Shown: positions 41,441 to 51,439, counted from the first letter of the stretch. The stretch is 64,000 nucleotides of DNA from Butyrivibrio sp. XPD2002 (GCF_000423945.1 NZ_AUIY01000012.1:1-64000), one strand, 5' to 3'. The notes: generated from the sequence alone by a model not told the origin. Translations and numbers: made by a program.

Positions 41441-42670
41441 ATGGCAGAACTAAAGTGTCCACATTGCGGACAGGTATTTTCTGTGGATGATACAGAGCTA
41501 AGCTCGATTGTGAGCCAGATAAGGGATGAGGAGTTTAACAAGGATGTTGAGAAGCGAATAAATGAACTTCAGCAGCATCTTGGGGAAAAGCACAAGCTGG
41601 AGCTGGATGCAGTTAACTCTGATCTGAAGCTTAAGATGCAAGCGGAATTTGAGAAGCAGCTACAGCAGCTTCGTTCAGAGCATGAAAAGGAACTCGGTAA
41701 ACTTAGGGAGGTGGTTTCCAAGGCTGAGCTGGAAAAGCAGAAGCTTACGGGACAGATTGAGAGAGCTGAAGATAAGCAGAAGGCAGCAGTTCTTGAGGCT
41801 GTAAAAGAAGTTGAGGATGAAAAGCGTGACCTTGAGAGAAATCTTCAGGCAGAAAAAGAGAAGTCTCAGATTCTTCTCGCCCAGAAGGATGAGCAGATAG
41901 AATTCTATAAGGATTTAAAGACAAAGATGTCCACTAAGATGGTTGGTGAAACCTTGGAGCAGCACTGTGAGATACAGTTTAATCAGCTTAGGGCAACCGC
42001 TTTTAATAATGCATATTTTGAGAAGGACAATGATGCCAGATCCGGAAGTAAGGGTGATTATATTTACCGCGAGAACGACGAATTCGGTAATGAAATCATA
42101 TCTATCATGTTTGAGATGAAAAACGAGATGGATACTACTTCCACAAAGCATAAGAATGAGGACTTCTTCAAGGAACTTGATAAGGACAGAAGGGAGAAAA
42201 ACTGCGAATATGCCGTTCTGGTATCTCTTCTTGAGTCTGACAGTGAACTCTACAATGCAGGAATAGTGGATGTTTCCTACAAATATGACAAGATGTATGT
42301 TGTAAGACCCCAGTGCTTTATCCCGATGATCACACTGCTCAGGAATGCTGCAATGAATGCACTCATGTACAAACAGGAGCTTGCAGAGATCAGGAACCAG
42401 GATATTGATATTTCCAATTTCGAGGACAGTCTTTTAAAGTTCAAGGATGACTTTGGAAGAAATTATGAGCTTGCTCATTCTCACTTTGATAAGGCTATAG
42501 ATGAAATTGATAAGACTATACAACACCTTGAAAAGGTTAAGAAAGAACTTCAGGGTTCAGATAATCAGCTTAGGATTGCCAACAATAAGGTGGATGAGGT
42601 AAGTGTTAAGAGATTAACCAGGGGGAATCCAACAATGCAGGCAAAGTTCGAAGGACTTCAAAAAAAGTAA
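41441..42670 (+). CDS. DUF2130-family coiled-coil protein
   Basis: Product of 409 residues. It starts with a zinc-ribbon-like CPHCG, followed by a coiled coil of about 130 residues (35-165, Lys/Glu/Gln rich). The DUF2130 domain follows, about 170-330, with FYKDLKTKMSTKMVGETLEQH, RSGSKGDYIYRE and FEMKNEMD. The last part is again helical. DUF2130 is thought to have a restriction-endonuclease-like fold, and the acidic FEMKNE could be the E-x-K of such a site; no function has been shown. GGGAGG precedes the ATG. It stands alone between a terminator and a permease remnant. Confidence 0.85.
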   Translation: MAELKCPHCGQVFSVDDTELSSIVSQIRDEEFNKDVEKRINELQQHLGEKHKLELDAVNSDLKLKMQAEFEKQLQQLRSEHEKELGKLREVVSKAELEKQKLTGQIERAEDKQKAAVLEAVKEVEDEKRDLERNLQAEKEKSQILLAQKDEQIEFYKDLKTKMSTKMVGETLEQHCEIQFNQLRATAFNNAYFEKDNDARSGSKGDYIYRENDEFGNEIISIMFEMKNEMDTTSTKHKNEDFFKELDKDRREKNCEYAVLVSLLESDSELYNAGIVDVSYKYDKMYVVRPQCFIPMITLLRNAAMNALMYKQELAEIRNQDIDISNFEDSLLKFKDDFGRNYELAHSHFDKAIDEIDKTIQHLEKVKKELQGSDNQLRIANNKVDEVSVKRLTRGNPTMQAKFEGLQKK

Positions 42671-42697
42671 GTGTAAAAAAATTAGAGGGGGAGTGCT

Positions 42698-42898
42698 TTG
42701 GATAAAAGAAAACGGTTACAGAGGAAGGGCAGAAATCTTGGGGTTATTCTGCTGTCTTTACCCACACTGATTTGGTATGTAATATTCTGTTATTTGTCTA
42801 TGTTCGGAATCGTAATTGCTTTTAAGCGATATAAACCGATTCCGGGCAAACTTAAAACGCCAGCTGGTCTGCATTTTTTCAGTTCCGGGGTCCAATGA
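42698..42898 (+). pseudogene. Truncated LplB/UgpA-type sugar ABC permease
   Basis: A TTG-initiated frame of 66 codons after a GAGGGGGAG site. The first ~50 residues match the start of carbohydrate ABC permeases of the LplB kind (LLSLPTLIWYVIFCYLSMFGIVIAFKR after a basic head). The text then loses family likeness (KTPAGLHFFSSGVQ) and stops; about 250 expected residues are missing. A hairpin with a T tract follows at 42885. It is probably the stump left by a deletion that removed a sugar importer next to the glycosidase operon. Confidence 0.6.
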
Positions 42899-42914
42899 GG
42901 CTCCGGTCTTTTAT
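42885..42914 (+). terminator. Terminator-like hairpin after the permease stump
   Basis: CCGGGGTC pairs with GGCTCCGG (8 bp, two G-U) over a six-base loop, followed by TCTTTTATTT. Confidence 0.6.
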
Positions 42915-43029
42915 TTGAGCAAGAAATGAATATAAGAAGTAAAGAATTGAATATATATTTGTGCGTAGATTTATAAATAATTAAAGTTAGAAACAATATA
43001 GCATTATTCGAAATTGGGAGATTTGGTGT

Positions 43030-45594
43030 ATGAAAAATATATGCATTGATGAAAATTGGACATTTAGAAGAGGGTTTGTAGATTCTCTTGGAGCACTTAA
43101 AGAGGATCCCGGGACATTGGTTAATATTCCACATGATGGAATGATTGGAACGGATGTATCACCTGATGCGCCTGCAAAATCTGACAGCGGGTATTTCGTT
43201 GGAGGCCTTACAAACTATACCAAATATATAATGATTCCAAAGGAATGGGAAAATGAGTGTGTGGGGTTAAAATTTGACGGTGCAATGATGAATGTCACTA
43301 TCGATGTAAACGGCTGTAAGGTAGGAAGTCAGCACTACGGATATGCACCTTTTTATGTAGACCTTACGGATTATGTAACCTTTGGAGAGGAAAATCGCGT
43401 AACGATTAACTGTAATACCAGTATGCATGTAAATTCCCGCTGGTACACAGGCTCTGGATTATATCGCGGTGTGAACCTATGCCATGGACCCAGAGTTCAT
43501 ATAGTTAATGACGGAGTATTTGTTTATACAAAGGAAGTAGCAGAGGGCTATGCTTTTGCAGAGGCTGAGGTTACTGTGAAAAATGAGACACTTCAAAACA
43601 GACTGGTTGAAGTAGAGATAACTGTGTCCAGAGAAGTTTCAAGTAAAAAGACAGACGAAGCTTCAAAGGGGAAATGCATAACATCTGAAATTATAGATGA
43701 AGAGGCGGCAGAAGTTGTTAGCAGAGCAAAGCGTGTAATTCAAATCAATTCCGGAAAATCAGAGACGGCAAAAATAACATTGAATATTAAAAATCCTGCG
43801 TTATGGAACGCTGATAACCCAAACCTCTATAAGGTAAAGGTTCAGGTAAAGAGTCTCGGAGTATATCGCACCCATTTTATTCCTGAAAAAACAGATGATA
43901 TCGATGAGGCTGAAACTCTTTTTGGAATAAGAACAATAACGGCTGATTCTGTAAGTGGGCTTAGAATCAACGGGCAAACAGTTAAGCTAAAGGGCGGATG
44001 CCTTCATCACGACAATGGCCTTCTTGGCAGTGTTTCCTTATATGAAACCGAAGCACGAAAAATAAAGAAGCTGAAGGAAGTGGGCTTTAACGCAATCAGA
44101 ACTGCTCATAATCCGCCGTCCGCAGCGCTCATAGAGGCCTGCGACAGGCTTGGGATGTACGTCTTCGACGAAGCTTTTGATGCCTGGGGTATGGCAAAGC
44201 GCGGTGGTGATTACAGTCAGTTCTTTGAAAACGACTGGAAGAAGGATTTAGTAGCTTTTGTAAAAAGGGATAGAAGCCATCCGTCTGTTATTTTATGGTC
44301 AACGGGTAATGAGATTCCTGAGCGAGGAGGACTTGATAACGGCTATACCCTTGCTACAGAGCTTGCAAATACAATAAGAAGTCTTGATGGTACAAGACCT
44401 GTAAGTAATGGAATCTGTTCTCTTTGGAGCGGCCTTGATGATGAGCTTATGAAAAATCAGAGCCAGAAACAGAATTCATCAGAAGGTCTTATTGATACGA
44501 GCTGGGAGACTATAACTGAACCCTTTACTAACGGGCTTGATGTAGTGGGTTATAACTACATGGAAGAATTATATGAACGCGATCATGAGATGTTCCCGGA
44601 GAGAGTAATCTTAGGATCTGAGAACTTCCCTAAGGAAATTGGTTTCAGGTGGCCGCTTGTGGAAAAGCTACCATATGTTATTGGTGAGTTCACCTGGACC
44701 GCCTGGGATTATATTGGAGAAGCAGGAATAGGTAAGTCTGATCACATTGATGAGAATGATCCGAGAATAAAAACAGGTGGTTGGTATCTCATGCCTCCTA
44801 CGGCTTCTCCCTATCCATGGAGACTTGCCAATGATGCGGACTTCGATATCACCGGACATATGCTTCCGCAGGGGGTCTACAGGAGCATTGTGTGGGGGAG
44901 TGATAAAACACACCTGTTTTCAATGCATCCGGATACCTTTGGAAAAACTGAGATGATGACAATGTGGGGATTTACGGCAGTTACAGAAAGCTGGAATTAT
45001 AAAGGGTACGAGGGTAAGCCCATAAGGCTTGTAGTATTCTCAAATGCCGATGAAGTGGAAGTTTTTGTTAACGGTGAATCTATTGGAAGAAAGCCTGTCA
45101 GCACTAAGCGACCCATGCCAAACTCCGCATATTTCGATACAGTTTATGCTTCCGGAAAGGTGGAGGCAATAAGTTATGTTGGGGGAAAGGAAGTAAGCAG
45201 AGATATCCTACAGACGACAGGAACCCCTGCAAAAGTACGCCTCATACCGGAAAAGAAGCAGATGAAGGCTGATGGACACGACGTGGTCTATGTGGGAATT
45301 GAAATTGTTGATAGTGAAGGAAATGTAATTCCTGATGCGGAAATAACACTAAAGGCTGAATTGAAGTTTGATTCAGCTGATGGGCAGGGAAAAGATGCAT
45401 CAGGGTGCGCATGCCTTGCAGGTTTTGGCTCAGGAAATCCCATAACGGAGGATAACTACACCGATGGCGAGACAGTAACCTTCCGCGGCAGGGCAACAGC
45501 TATCCTTAGAGCCGGATACGAGCAGGGAAAGTCTCAGCTTAAGATCTTTGCAGAGGGGTTAGAGGCAGTTCAAGAGGATTTTGATTTGGTATGA
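43030..45594 (+). CDS. GH2 family beta-galactosidase-type enzyme, cytoplasmic
   Basis: Glycoside hydrolase of 854 residues. An N-terminal jelly roll (about 1-160, with GYFVGGLTNYTKY and SRWYTGSGLYRGV), an immunoglobulin-like domain and the catalytic barrel follow in GH2 order. The acid/base is Glu428 in STGNEIPERGG and the nucleophile Glu553 in VIGEFTWTAWDY. The C-terminal ~250 residues include a DUF4982-like domain and a second Ig-like domain with AKVRLIPEKKQMKADG. No signal peptide. Beta-galactosidase is the likeliest activity; beta-glucuronidase or others remain possible. It leads an operon with GH95 and GH31 genes, which supports the removal of galactose from xyloglucan side chains. Confidence 0.85.
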   Translation: MKNICIDENWTFRRGFVDSLGALKEDPGTLVNIPHDGMIGTDVSPDAPAKSDSGYFVGGLTNYTKYIMIPKEWENECVGLKFDGAMMNVTIDVNGCKVGSQHYGYAPFYVDLTDYVTFGEENRVTINCNTSMHVNSRWYTGSGLYRGVNLCHGPRVHIVNDGVFVYTKEVAEGYAFAEAEVTVKNETLQNRLVEVEITVSREVSSKKTDEASKGKCITSEIIDEEAAEVVSRAKRVIQINSGKSETAKITLNIKNPALWNADNPNLYKVKVQVKSLGVYRTHFIPEKTDDIDEAETLFGIRTITADSVSGLRINGQTVKLKGGCLHHDNGLLGSVSLYETEARKIKKLKEVGFNAIRTAHNPPSAALIEACDRLGMYVFDEAFDAWGMAKRGGDYSQFFENDWKKDLVAFVKRDRSHPSVILWSTGNEIPERGGLDNGYTLATELANTIRSLDGTRPVSNGICSLWSGLDDELMKNQSQKQNSSEGLIDTSWETITEPFTNGLDVVGYNYMEELYERDHEMFPERVILGSENFPKEIGFRWPLVEKLPYVIGEFTWTAWDYIGEAGIGKSDHIDENDPRIKTGGWYLMPPTASPYPWRLANDADFDITGHMLPQGVYRSIVWGSDKTHLFSMHPDTFGKTEMMTMWGFTAVTESWNYKGYEGKPIRLVVFSNADEVEVFVNGESIGRKPVSTKRPMPNSAYFDTVYASGKVEAISYVGGKEVSRDILQTTGTPAKVRLIPEKKQMKADGHDVVYVGIEIVDSEGNVIPDAEITLKAELKFDSADGQGKDASGCACLAGFGSGNPITEDNYTDGETVTFRGRATAILRAGYEQGKSQLKIFAEGLEAVQEDFDLV

Positions 45595-45618
45595 AAAATG
45601 GGTATGAGGAAAGTTAAT

Positions 45619-47964
45619 ATGGAGAAAAACTTAAGTTTATGGTATGAGCAGCCGGCCTCTAAATGGGAGGAGGCGCTTCCTGTGGGAAACGGAAGGCTCG
45701 GAGCCATGGTGATGGGCGGCGTTTCAAGGGAAGTAATTTATTTAAATGAAGATAGTATCTGGAGCGGAAAACCAACGGACAGAATAAATAAGGATGCCAG
45801 AAAATATCTGGATGAAATACGAAAGCTTATTAGACAGGGAAGAATACCTGAAGCAGAGAAACTATCGCTTTTGGCGCTTTCAGGAACTCCCAATTCCGAG
45901 AGGTCTTATGAGACAGCAGGAGAGTTTGTTCTCGAATTTGATGGAGTTACAGATTATAAAAATTACAAAAGAGAACTGGATCTTGAAACGGGCTGCGCCT
46001 TAGTTTCATATGAGGCAGACGGAATAAAATATACCAGGGAGTTTATTGCTTCCTTTCCTGATCAGATTATGGCTTATCACCTTAAGGCAGAAGGGGGAAA
46101 GCTGAACTTAACAGCCAGACTGGACAGATGTCACAACAGGTTGGATGAAGTGTGGGCAGAGACTGATGAAATCGGTTTTAGGGTGGAGACAGGAACCGGA
46201 ATTCCTTTTGCTGTAGGAGTAAAGGCAAGGGTGACGGATGGAGAAGTGTTCACTATCGGGGAGCACCTTGTGGTAAAAGATGCCTCGGAGGTACTTCTTC
46301 TGATAGATTTCCGGACGGAGTTTTATTGTGGCGATTACGATTATACATGCGGAAATACCAGGGCTTATTTGAAAAATGACTCGTTAAATTCTGAAGATAA
46401 GGCGGGTTCAGTAATCAATAATGTTGACTATGCTGCAAAGAAGAGCTGGAGCGACATATTTGCAGATCATGTGAGTGAATTCAGGCGAGGATTTGGTACT
46501 CTATCGCTAAGGCTTGGTGATGATATTGTGGATAGGCAGTGTTTGCCTACCGACAAGCGACTTCAGGCTTTAAAAAACGGGGAAAAGGACCCGGATCTTT
46601 TTGCACTTTATTTCCAATACGGAAGATATCTTCTTTTTTCATCGAGTCGTGGAAAGTGCCTTCCCGCAAACCTGCAGGGGATATGGAATAACAGCATGAC
46701 TCCGCCCTGGGATGGCAAGTTTACAATAAATATAAATGCGGAGATGAATTACTGGATTGCGGAGAGCGGGAATCTCTCTGAATGCCATATGCCCTTTTTC
46801 TATTTTTTGAAAAGAGTATGCGATAATGGCAAAAAGACTGCCAAAGAAATGTATGGCTGCAGAGGTTCTGTGGCTCATCATAACTCCGATATTTACGCGG
46901 ATACTGCACCGCAGGACCACTACATTCCTGCAACCTTCTGGGTCATGGGTGAAGCATGGATGGCGACACACATATGGGAGCACTATCTCTATACCGGGGA
47001 TAGGGAATTTTTGAGGAATTATTTTGAAATCATGTCCGAATGTGTGGATTTCTTTGAGGATTTTCTGATAGAAAATGAGCTGGGTGAGCTTGTTACATCA
47101 CCCTCTGTCTCTCCTGAAAATGTTTATATCATGGAGGATGGAACAAGGGGATGCCTTTGCGAAGGCGCAACCATGGACATAGAGATTCTGATGGAGCTTC
47201 TGAATGGCTACATAGATGCGTGCGAAGTTCTTGGAGTGAATGATAAGGCAGTAGGAAAAGTCCGGAAAATCCTTGAGAGACTTCCTAAAATCAAAATCGG
47301 TAAATACGGGCAGATTCAGGAGTGGATGGAAGATTACGATGAGCTTGAACCGGGTCACAGGCATATTTCCCATCTTTACGGAGTGTATCCAGGAAGCTCA
47401 ATAAGCTATGAAAAAACGCCTGAACTTATGGATGCAGCTAGAGTTACATTGGAGAGAAGACTTGCAAACGGGGGAGGTCACACTGGCTGGTCGAGGGCGT
47501 GGATTATCGGACTCTGGGCACATTTCCTTGAAGGCGAAAAGGTATACGAAAATCTTGAAGCCCTGCTTTGCCAGGGAACCTTTGACAATATGATGGATAA
47601 TCATCCATACGGAGCTGGGGCAGTTTTTCAGATTGACGGCAATCTTGGGGCTTCAGCAGCTATCCTTGAGATGCTGGTGCAATGCAGAGACGGTTATGTA
47701 AAGCTTCTTCCGGCACTTCCCAAAGAGTTTTCGGAGGGAAGCATCAGTGGAGTGTGCCTTCGAGGCGGATTTGAGCTTTCTATGGAGTGGAAGGATATGA
47801 AGGTGACAAACTGGGAGATAACACGCAGAAAATCAGGAAATGATCATATGACTAATGATGCAGGATCAAAGGATGAAAGGTTTTCAAATACAAGTAATGC
47901 CGGTAAAGGTCTGACAGAATTAACGGTTCTGGTTAATGGGGAAGAGCAGGTGCTTAAATTATGA
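45619..47964 (+). CDS. GH95 alpha-1,2-L-fucosidase-type enzyme, cytoplasmic
   Basis: Glycoside hydrolase of 781 residues. The N-terminal beta domain opens with WYEQPASKWEEALPVGNGRLG, a hallmark of the family, together with YLNEDSIWSG. The (alpha/alpha)6 barrel contains NINAEMNYW, ATMDIEILMELLN, GHRHISHLYGVYPG and QIDGNLGASAA, the segments that carry the catalytic Asn, Glu and Asp in known GH95 enzymes. There is no signal peptide. ATG at 45619 follows GAGGAAAG; an in-frame ATG seven codons earlier covers that site. It overlaps the GH31 gene by four bases. Some GH95 members act on alpha-L-galactose instead of fucose. Confidence 0.88.
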   Translation: MEKNLSLWYEQPASKWEEALPVGNGRLGAMVMGGVSREVIYLNEDSIWSGKPTDRINKDARKYLDEIRKLIRQGRIPEAEKLSLLALSGTPNSERSYETAGEFVLEFDGVTDYKNYKRELDLETGCALVSYEADGIKYTREFIASFPDQIMAYHLKAEGGKLNLTARLDRCHNRLDEVWAETDEIGFRVETGTGIPFAVGVKARVTDGEVFTIGEHLVVKDASEVLLLIDFRTEFYCGDYDYTCGNTRAYLKNDSLNSEDKAGSVINNVDYAAKKSWSDIFADHVSEFRRGFGTLSLRLGDDIVDRQCLPTDKRLQALKNGEKDPDLFALYFQYGRYLLFSSSRGKCLPANLQGIWNNSMTPPWDGKFTININAEMNYWIAESGNLSECHMPFFYFLKRVCDNGKKTAKEMYGCRGSVAHHNSDIYADTAPQDHYIPATFWVMGEAWMATHIWEHYLYTGDREFLRNYFEIMSECVDFFEDFLIENELGELVTSPSVSPENVYIMEDGTRGCLCEGATMDIEILMELLNGYIDACEVLGVNDKAVGKVRKILERLPKIKIGKYGQIQEWMEDYDELEPGHRHISHLYGVYPGSSISYEKTPELMDAARVTLERRLANGGGHTGWSRAWIIGLWAHFLEGEKVYENLEALLCQGTFDNMMDNHPYGAGAVFQIDGNLGASAAILEMLVQCRDGYVKLLPALPKEFSEGSISGVCLRGGFELSMEWKDMKVTNWEITRRKSGNDHMTNDAGSKDERFSNTSNAGKGLTELTVLVNGEEQVLKL

Positions 47965-50309
47965 TGGATGTAATTCCTGCAAAGGACAGAAGTATTTCAA
48001 AGGTATATGAGAAAAATGGGGCTGTTTTCATGGAGTCGGAAACAGGGACTCTCCGGGTGATTCCGCAGAAGGGCGGAATAGTGAGGGTGTCATTTTCCTG
48101 TGATGGAGAGTTTTGTGAAAAGCAGGGAGAGGATTTTAAAGATTACTCGGGAAGTATTGAGTATACGCTGGTAGAAGATACAGGAAGCTATGCTAAGAGT
48201 AGCGAGTGCCCCAGAATAAAAACTTCTGAGGGAGAAGTGCGCATAGACAAGGCTACAGGAGCCGTAGCTTTTTATAATGCATCAGGTGAGCTCCTCTTGT
48301 CTGAAAGAGGTAAGAATCCGAGAGAGCTTGAAGAAATCACACTTTACAGAATAGTAAATGCAGATAATGCACAGATTGAGGAAATCGTAACCGCAGACGG
48401 AGTAAAGAAAAAGGTTAAGGCCGCTGACCGCGAGGAATATGGCACAGCGTATAAGACCAGAACCTTTTTTGAATTCGATGATGAGGAAGTTCTGACGGGC
48501 TTTGGTCAGGGTGAAAATGGTGAGTGGAACTTAAGAAACAGTACCTACTACGTCCATCAGGGGAACAGGAAAATTGCCATGCCCATGATGGTTTCAAGTA
48601 AAAACTATGGACTGCTGTTTAGTACAGAGTCGCTTATCATGTTTTCTGAAAATGCTGGGAAGGCCTTTGTCCAGACTGAGGCAGATTTCTATCTCGATTA
48701 CTATTTCCTTTTCGGCAAGGATCTTTTTGATGTTGTGAAAAACTACAGGAGACTGACAGGGAAGGCTTCAATGCTTCCTTTGTGGGCTTATGGCTATATC
48801 CAGTCCAAGGAGCGTTACAAAAGTCAGGCTGAGATTTTGGAGACTGCTGATGAATTTCGAAAAAGAAATATCGGTGTGGATTGTCTTGTTCTGGACTGGA
48901 TGAGCTGGGAGGATGGAAAATGGGGACAGAAGAGCTTTGATGCCAAGAGATTCCCTGATCCAAAGGCGATGACTGATGAACTTCATGAAAAAGGAATACA
49001 TTTCATGATGTCTATCTGGCCGAACATGAGTGAGGGTACAGAGAATAACAGGGAGTTTAAGGAGAGAGGCCTTCTCCTTCCGGGAATGAGTATATATAAC
49101 GCCTTTTCACAGGAGGCAAGAGATTTATACTGGTCACAGGTTGAAAGAGCACTCTATTCCGAAGGCGTTGATTCCTGGTGGTGCGATTCAAGTGAGCCAA
49201 TAACTCCGGAGTGGGAACACAGCATTGAACCCGCAGATAGTGATAAATACTTTGAATTCAAGGAAAATGCTGCAGACATAATGCCCCTTGAAAAGGCTAA
49301 TGCTTTCAGTAAATATCATGCTCGGACAATATGGGACGGGCAGAGAAAATGTACGAATGCTAAGCGCGTTGTGAATCTTACAAGAAGCGGCTGGGCAGGA
49401 AGCCAGAAATACGGAACCGTTCTATGGTCCGGGGATATTTCTGCAAGCTGGGAGACATTGGCCGGGCAGGTAAGGGCAGGGCTTCAAGTGGCTGCAAGCG
49501 GTGTGCCTTATTGGACACTTGATATTGGTGCATTTTTCGTAAAAAACGGTGTTCAGTGGTACTGGGATGGTGATTATCCTAACGGAATAGATAATGAATA
49601 TAAAAAGCTGTATGTAAGATGGTTTGAGTATGCAGCATTTCTGCCGGTTTTCAGAGCACATGGGACTGATGTGGAAAGAGAACCCTGGGCATTTGGAGAC
49701 AGTGGAGATGAGTATTATGAAGCCATCTGCAATACAATAAGAACCAGATACAGACTCATTCCGTATATATATTCAATTGCGGCAGCAGCGCATTTCGAGG
49801 ATAAGCCGATCATGCGACCACTTATGTTTGATTTTCATGAGGATAAAAAGGCGATATCCATTTCGGATCAGTTCATGTTGGGAGATTGTCTTATGGTATG
49901 TCCGCTGGTTAGTGACTGCGATGAGCGGAGAGTTTATCTGCCGGAGGGCTGCGGCTGGTATGATTTTTACACAAACCAGTATTATAAAGGTGGACAGGAA
50001 ATAGTATATGAATGTAAACTTGACAGGATACCGGTCTTTGTGATGGAAGGCTCGCTCATTCCTGTAAAAGAGCCACTTGGAAGTACAGATTTTATGAAAA
50101 ATAAGGACATAGAGGTTTTGGTTTATCCTGGAAGAGATGCTATATTTAAACTGTATGAGGATGCAGGTGACGGATATGGCTACGAGCAGGGAGAGTACTG
50201 CGTGATAACCCTTGTATGGGAAGACTTTGAGAAGAAGTTTTCTTATTCATCTGAGGGTGATAAGAGCTTTAAACCCGAGATAAAATATACTGTTATAGAT
50301 GAGGAATGA
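47961..50309 (+). CDS. GH31 alpha-xylosidase/alpha-glucosidase-type enzyme, cytoplasmic
   Basis: Glycoside hydrolase of 782 residues. An N-terminal beta-sandwich (about 1-240) precedes the barrel. The nucleophile is Asp409 in SWWCDSSEP and the acid/base is Asp492 in WSGDISASWE; the substrate-lining LVLDWMSWEDGKWG and FRAHGTDVEREPW also match. No signal peptide. The operon partners (GH2, GH95) suggest an alpha-xylosidase, acting on the xylose of xyloglucan oligosaccharides after fucose and galactose are removed. GH31 also contains alpha-glucosidases, so the specificity is inferred from context. The start overlaps the GH95 stop (ATGA). Confidence 0.87.
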   Translation: MMDVIPAKDRSISKVYEKNGAVFMESETGTLRVIPQKGGIVRVSFSCDGEFCEKQGEDFKDYSGSIEYTLVEDTGSYAKSSECPRIKTSEGEVRIDKATGAVAFYNASGELLLSERGKNPRELEEITLYRIVNADNAQIEEIVTADGVKKKVKAADREEYGTAYKTRTFFEFDDEEVLTGFGQGENGEWNLRNSTYYVHQGNRKIAMPMMVSSKNYGLLFSTESLIMFSENAGKAFVQTEADFYLDYYFLFGKDLFDVVKNYRRLTGKASMLPLWAYGYIQSKERYKSQAEILETADEFRKRNIGVDCLVLDWMSWEDGKWGQKSFDAKRFPDPKAMTDELHEKGIHFMMSIWPNMSEGTENNREFKERGLLLPGMSIYNAFSQEARDLYWSQVERALYSEGVDSWWCDSSEPITPEWEHSIEPADSDKYFEFKENAADIMPLEKANAFSKYHARTIWDGQRKCTNAKRVVNLTRSGWAGSQKYGTVLWSGDISASWETLAGQVRAGLQVAASGVPYWTLDIGAFFVKNGVQWYWDGDYPNGIDNEYKKLYVRWFEYAAFLPVFRAHGTDVEREPWAFGDSGDEYYEAICNTIRTRYRLIPYIYSIAAAAHFEDKPIMRPLMFDFHEDKKAISISDQFMLGDCLMVCPLVSDCDERRVYLPEGCGWYDFYTNQYYKGGQEIVYECKLDRIPVFVMEGSLIPVKEPLGSTDFMKNKDIEVLVYPGRDAIFKLYEDAGDGYGYEQGEYCVITLVWEDFEKKFSYSSEGDKSFKPEIKYTVIDEE

Positions 50310-50316
50310 TTCGTTA

Positions 50317-51414
50317 ATGAGTGCACAAACCACTTCAAAGAAAAAACTTAAAGTATGTATGATAGTGCAGGATCCTAACGTTAAAGGGGGGATTGCTGCT
50401 GTCACCGGTGGCTACTACAATAGCCGCCTGGAGAAGGATTTTGATATTACATATGTTGAGTCATATTGCGACGGTGGAAAGCTGACTAAGCTGTTTAAAG
50501 CACTTAAGGCATATCGTGAATTTCGTCATGTACTTAGGACAAACAGGCCCGATTTAGTGCATGTGCATTCATCCTTTGGACCCAGTTTTTTCAGAAAATA
50601 TCCCATAATTCAGATGGCATATAATGCCGGAATACCGATTGTAAACCACATACACGGTTCTGCACTTGATGAGCTCTACACCAATGCCCCTGATTGGAAA
50701 AAGCGCATGGTCGAAAAGAGCTATGGAGAGTGTTCAAAGCTGATTGTGCTATCCGAGGAGTGGAAAAAGAAGATATCAGCAATTGTACCTGCTGAAAAGA
50801 TAGAAGTCGTTCCTAATTACAGCGTGATCGTTCCGGAGATGATCTCTGAAAAATCCTTGGAAGAACGTTTTGCAAAAAAACAGATCCTGTATCTGGGACG
50901 TTTCGATGAATTGAAGGGTGTCGTTGATATTCCTGCGATTGCGGATATAGTAAAGAGAAAATTTCCTGAGGTAAAATTTGTTCTTGGCGGCACCGGTGAG
51001 ACAGGCCCCACGGAAAATGAGATAAAAAGGCTGCATCTTGAGGATACAGTTCTTATGCCGGGATGGATTCGAGGTGATGAGAAGCTGAAGCTTTTAAAGG
51101 AAAGCTCGATATTCCTTCTTCCATCCCACATGGAAGCAATGCCTATGTCAATTCTTGAAGCAATGGGCTATGCGCTTCCTATTGTGTCGTGCGAGGTGGG
51201 AGGAATTCCTCAGGTTGTGTCAAAGGATGTGAACGGGAGACTCTATCGCCCGCAGGATGTCGATGGAATGGCTGACGGAATTATTTCGTATTTTTCAGAC
51301 AAGGCATCCTGGGAAGAGGCCAGCAGGCAAAGCCTAAGGCTTGCTGATGAAGGCTATAGTTTTGAGACACATCTTAATAAGCTGGAAGAGATATACCATT
51401 CGGTATGCTCGTAA
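50317..51414 (+). CDS. GT4-family glycosyltransferase
   Basis: Cytoplasmic retaining glycosyltransferase of 365 residues with two Rossmann-like halves. The first half shows VCMIVQDPNVKGGIAAVTGG and DLVHVHSSFGPSF. The second has QILYLGRFDELKGVVDI and EAMPMSILEAMGYALPIVS, the E-x7-E pattern of GT4 enzymes. The product could be an exopolysaccharide or surface glycan; donor and acceptor are unknown. The ATG at 50317 is chosen since GAGGAA lies about 11 bases before it; an ATG at 50299 lies inside the GH31 gene without a ribosome site. It may be co-transcribed with the glycosidases, although its role is biosynthetic. A terminator follows at 51440. Confidence 0.85.
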   Translation: MSAQTTSKKKLKVCMIVQDPNVKGGIAAVTGGYYNSRLEKDFDITYVESYCDGGKLTKLFKALKAYREFRHVLRTNRPDLVHVHSSFGPSFFRKYPIIQMAYNAGIPIVNHIHGSALDELYTNAPDWKKRMVEKSYGECSKLIVLSEEWKKKISAIVPAEKIEVVPNYSVIVPEMISEKSLEERFAKKQILYLGRFDELKGVVDIPAIADIVKRKFPEVKFVLGGTGETGPTENEIKRLHLEDTVLMPGWIRGDEKLKLLKESSIFLLPSHMEAMPMSILEAMGYALPIVSCEVGGIPQVVSKDVNGRLYRPQDVDGMADGIISYFSDKASWEEASRQSLRLADEGYSFETHLNKLEEIYHSVCS

Positions 51415-51439
51415 TCAATATGGATTTAGGGCTGATATA

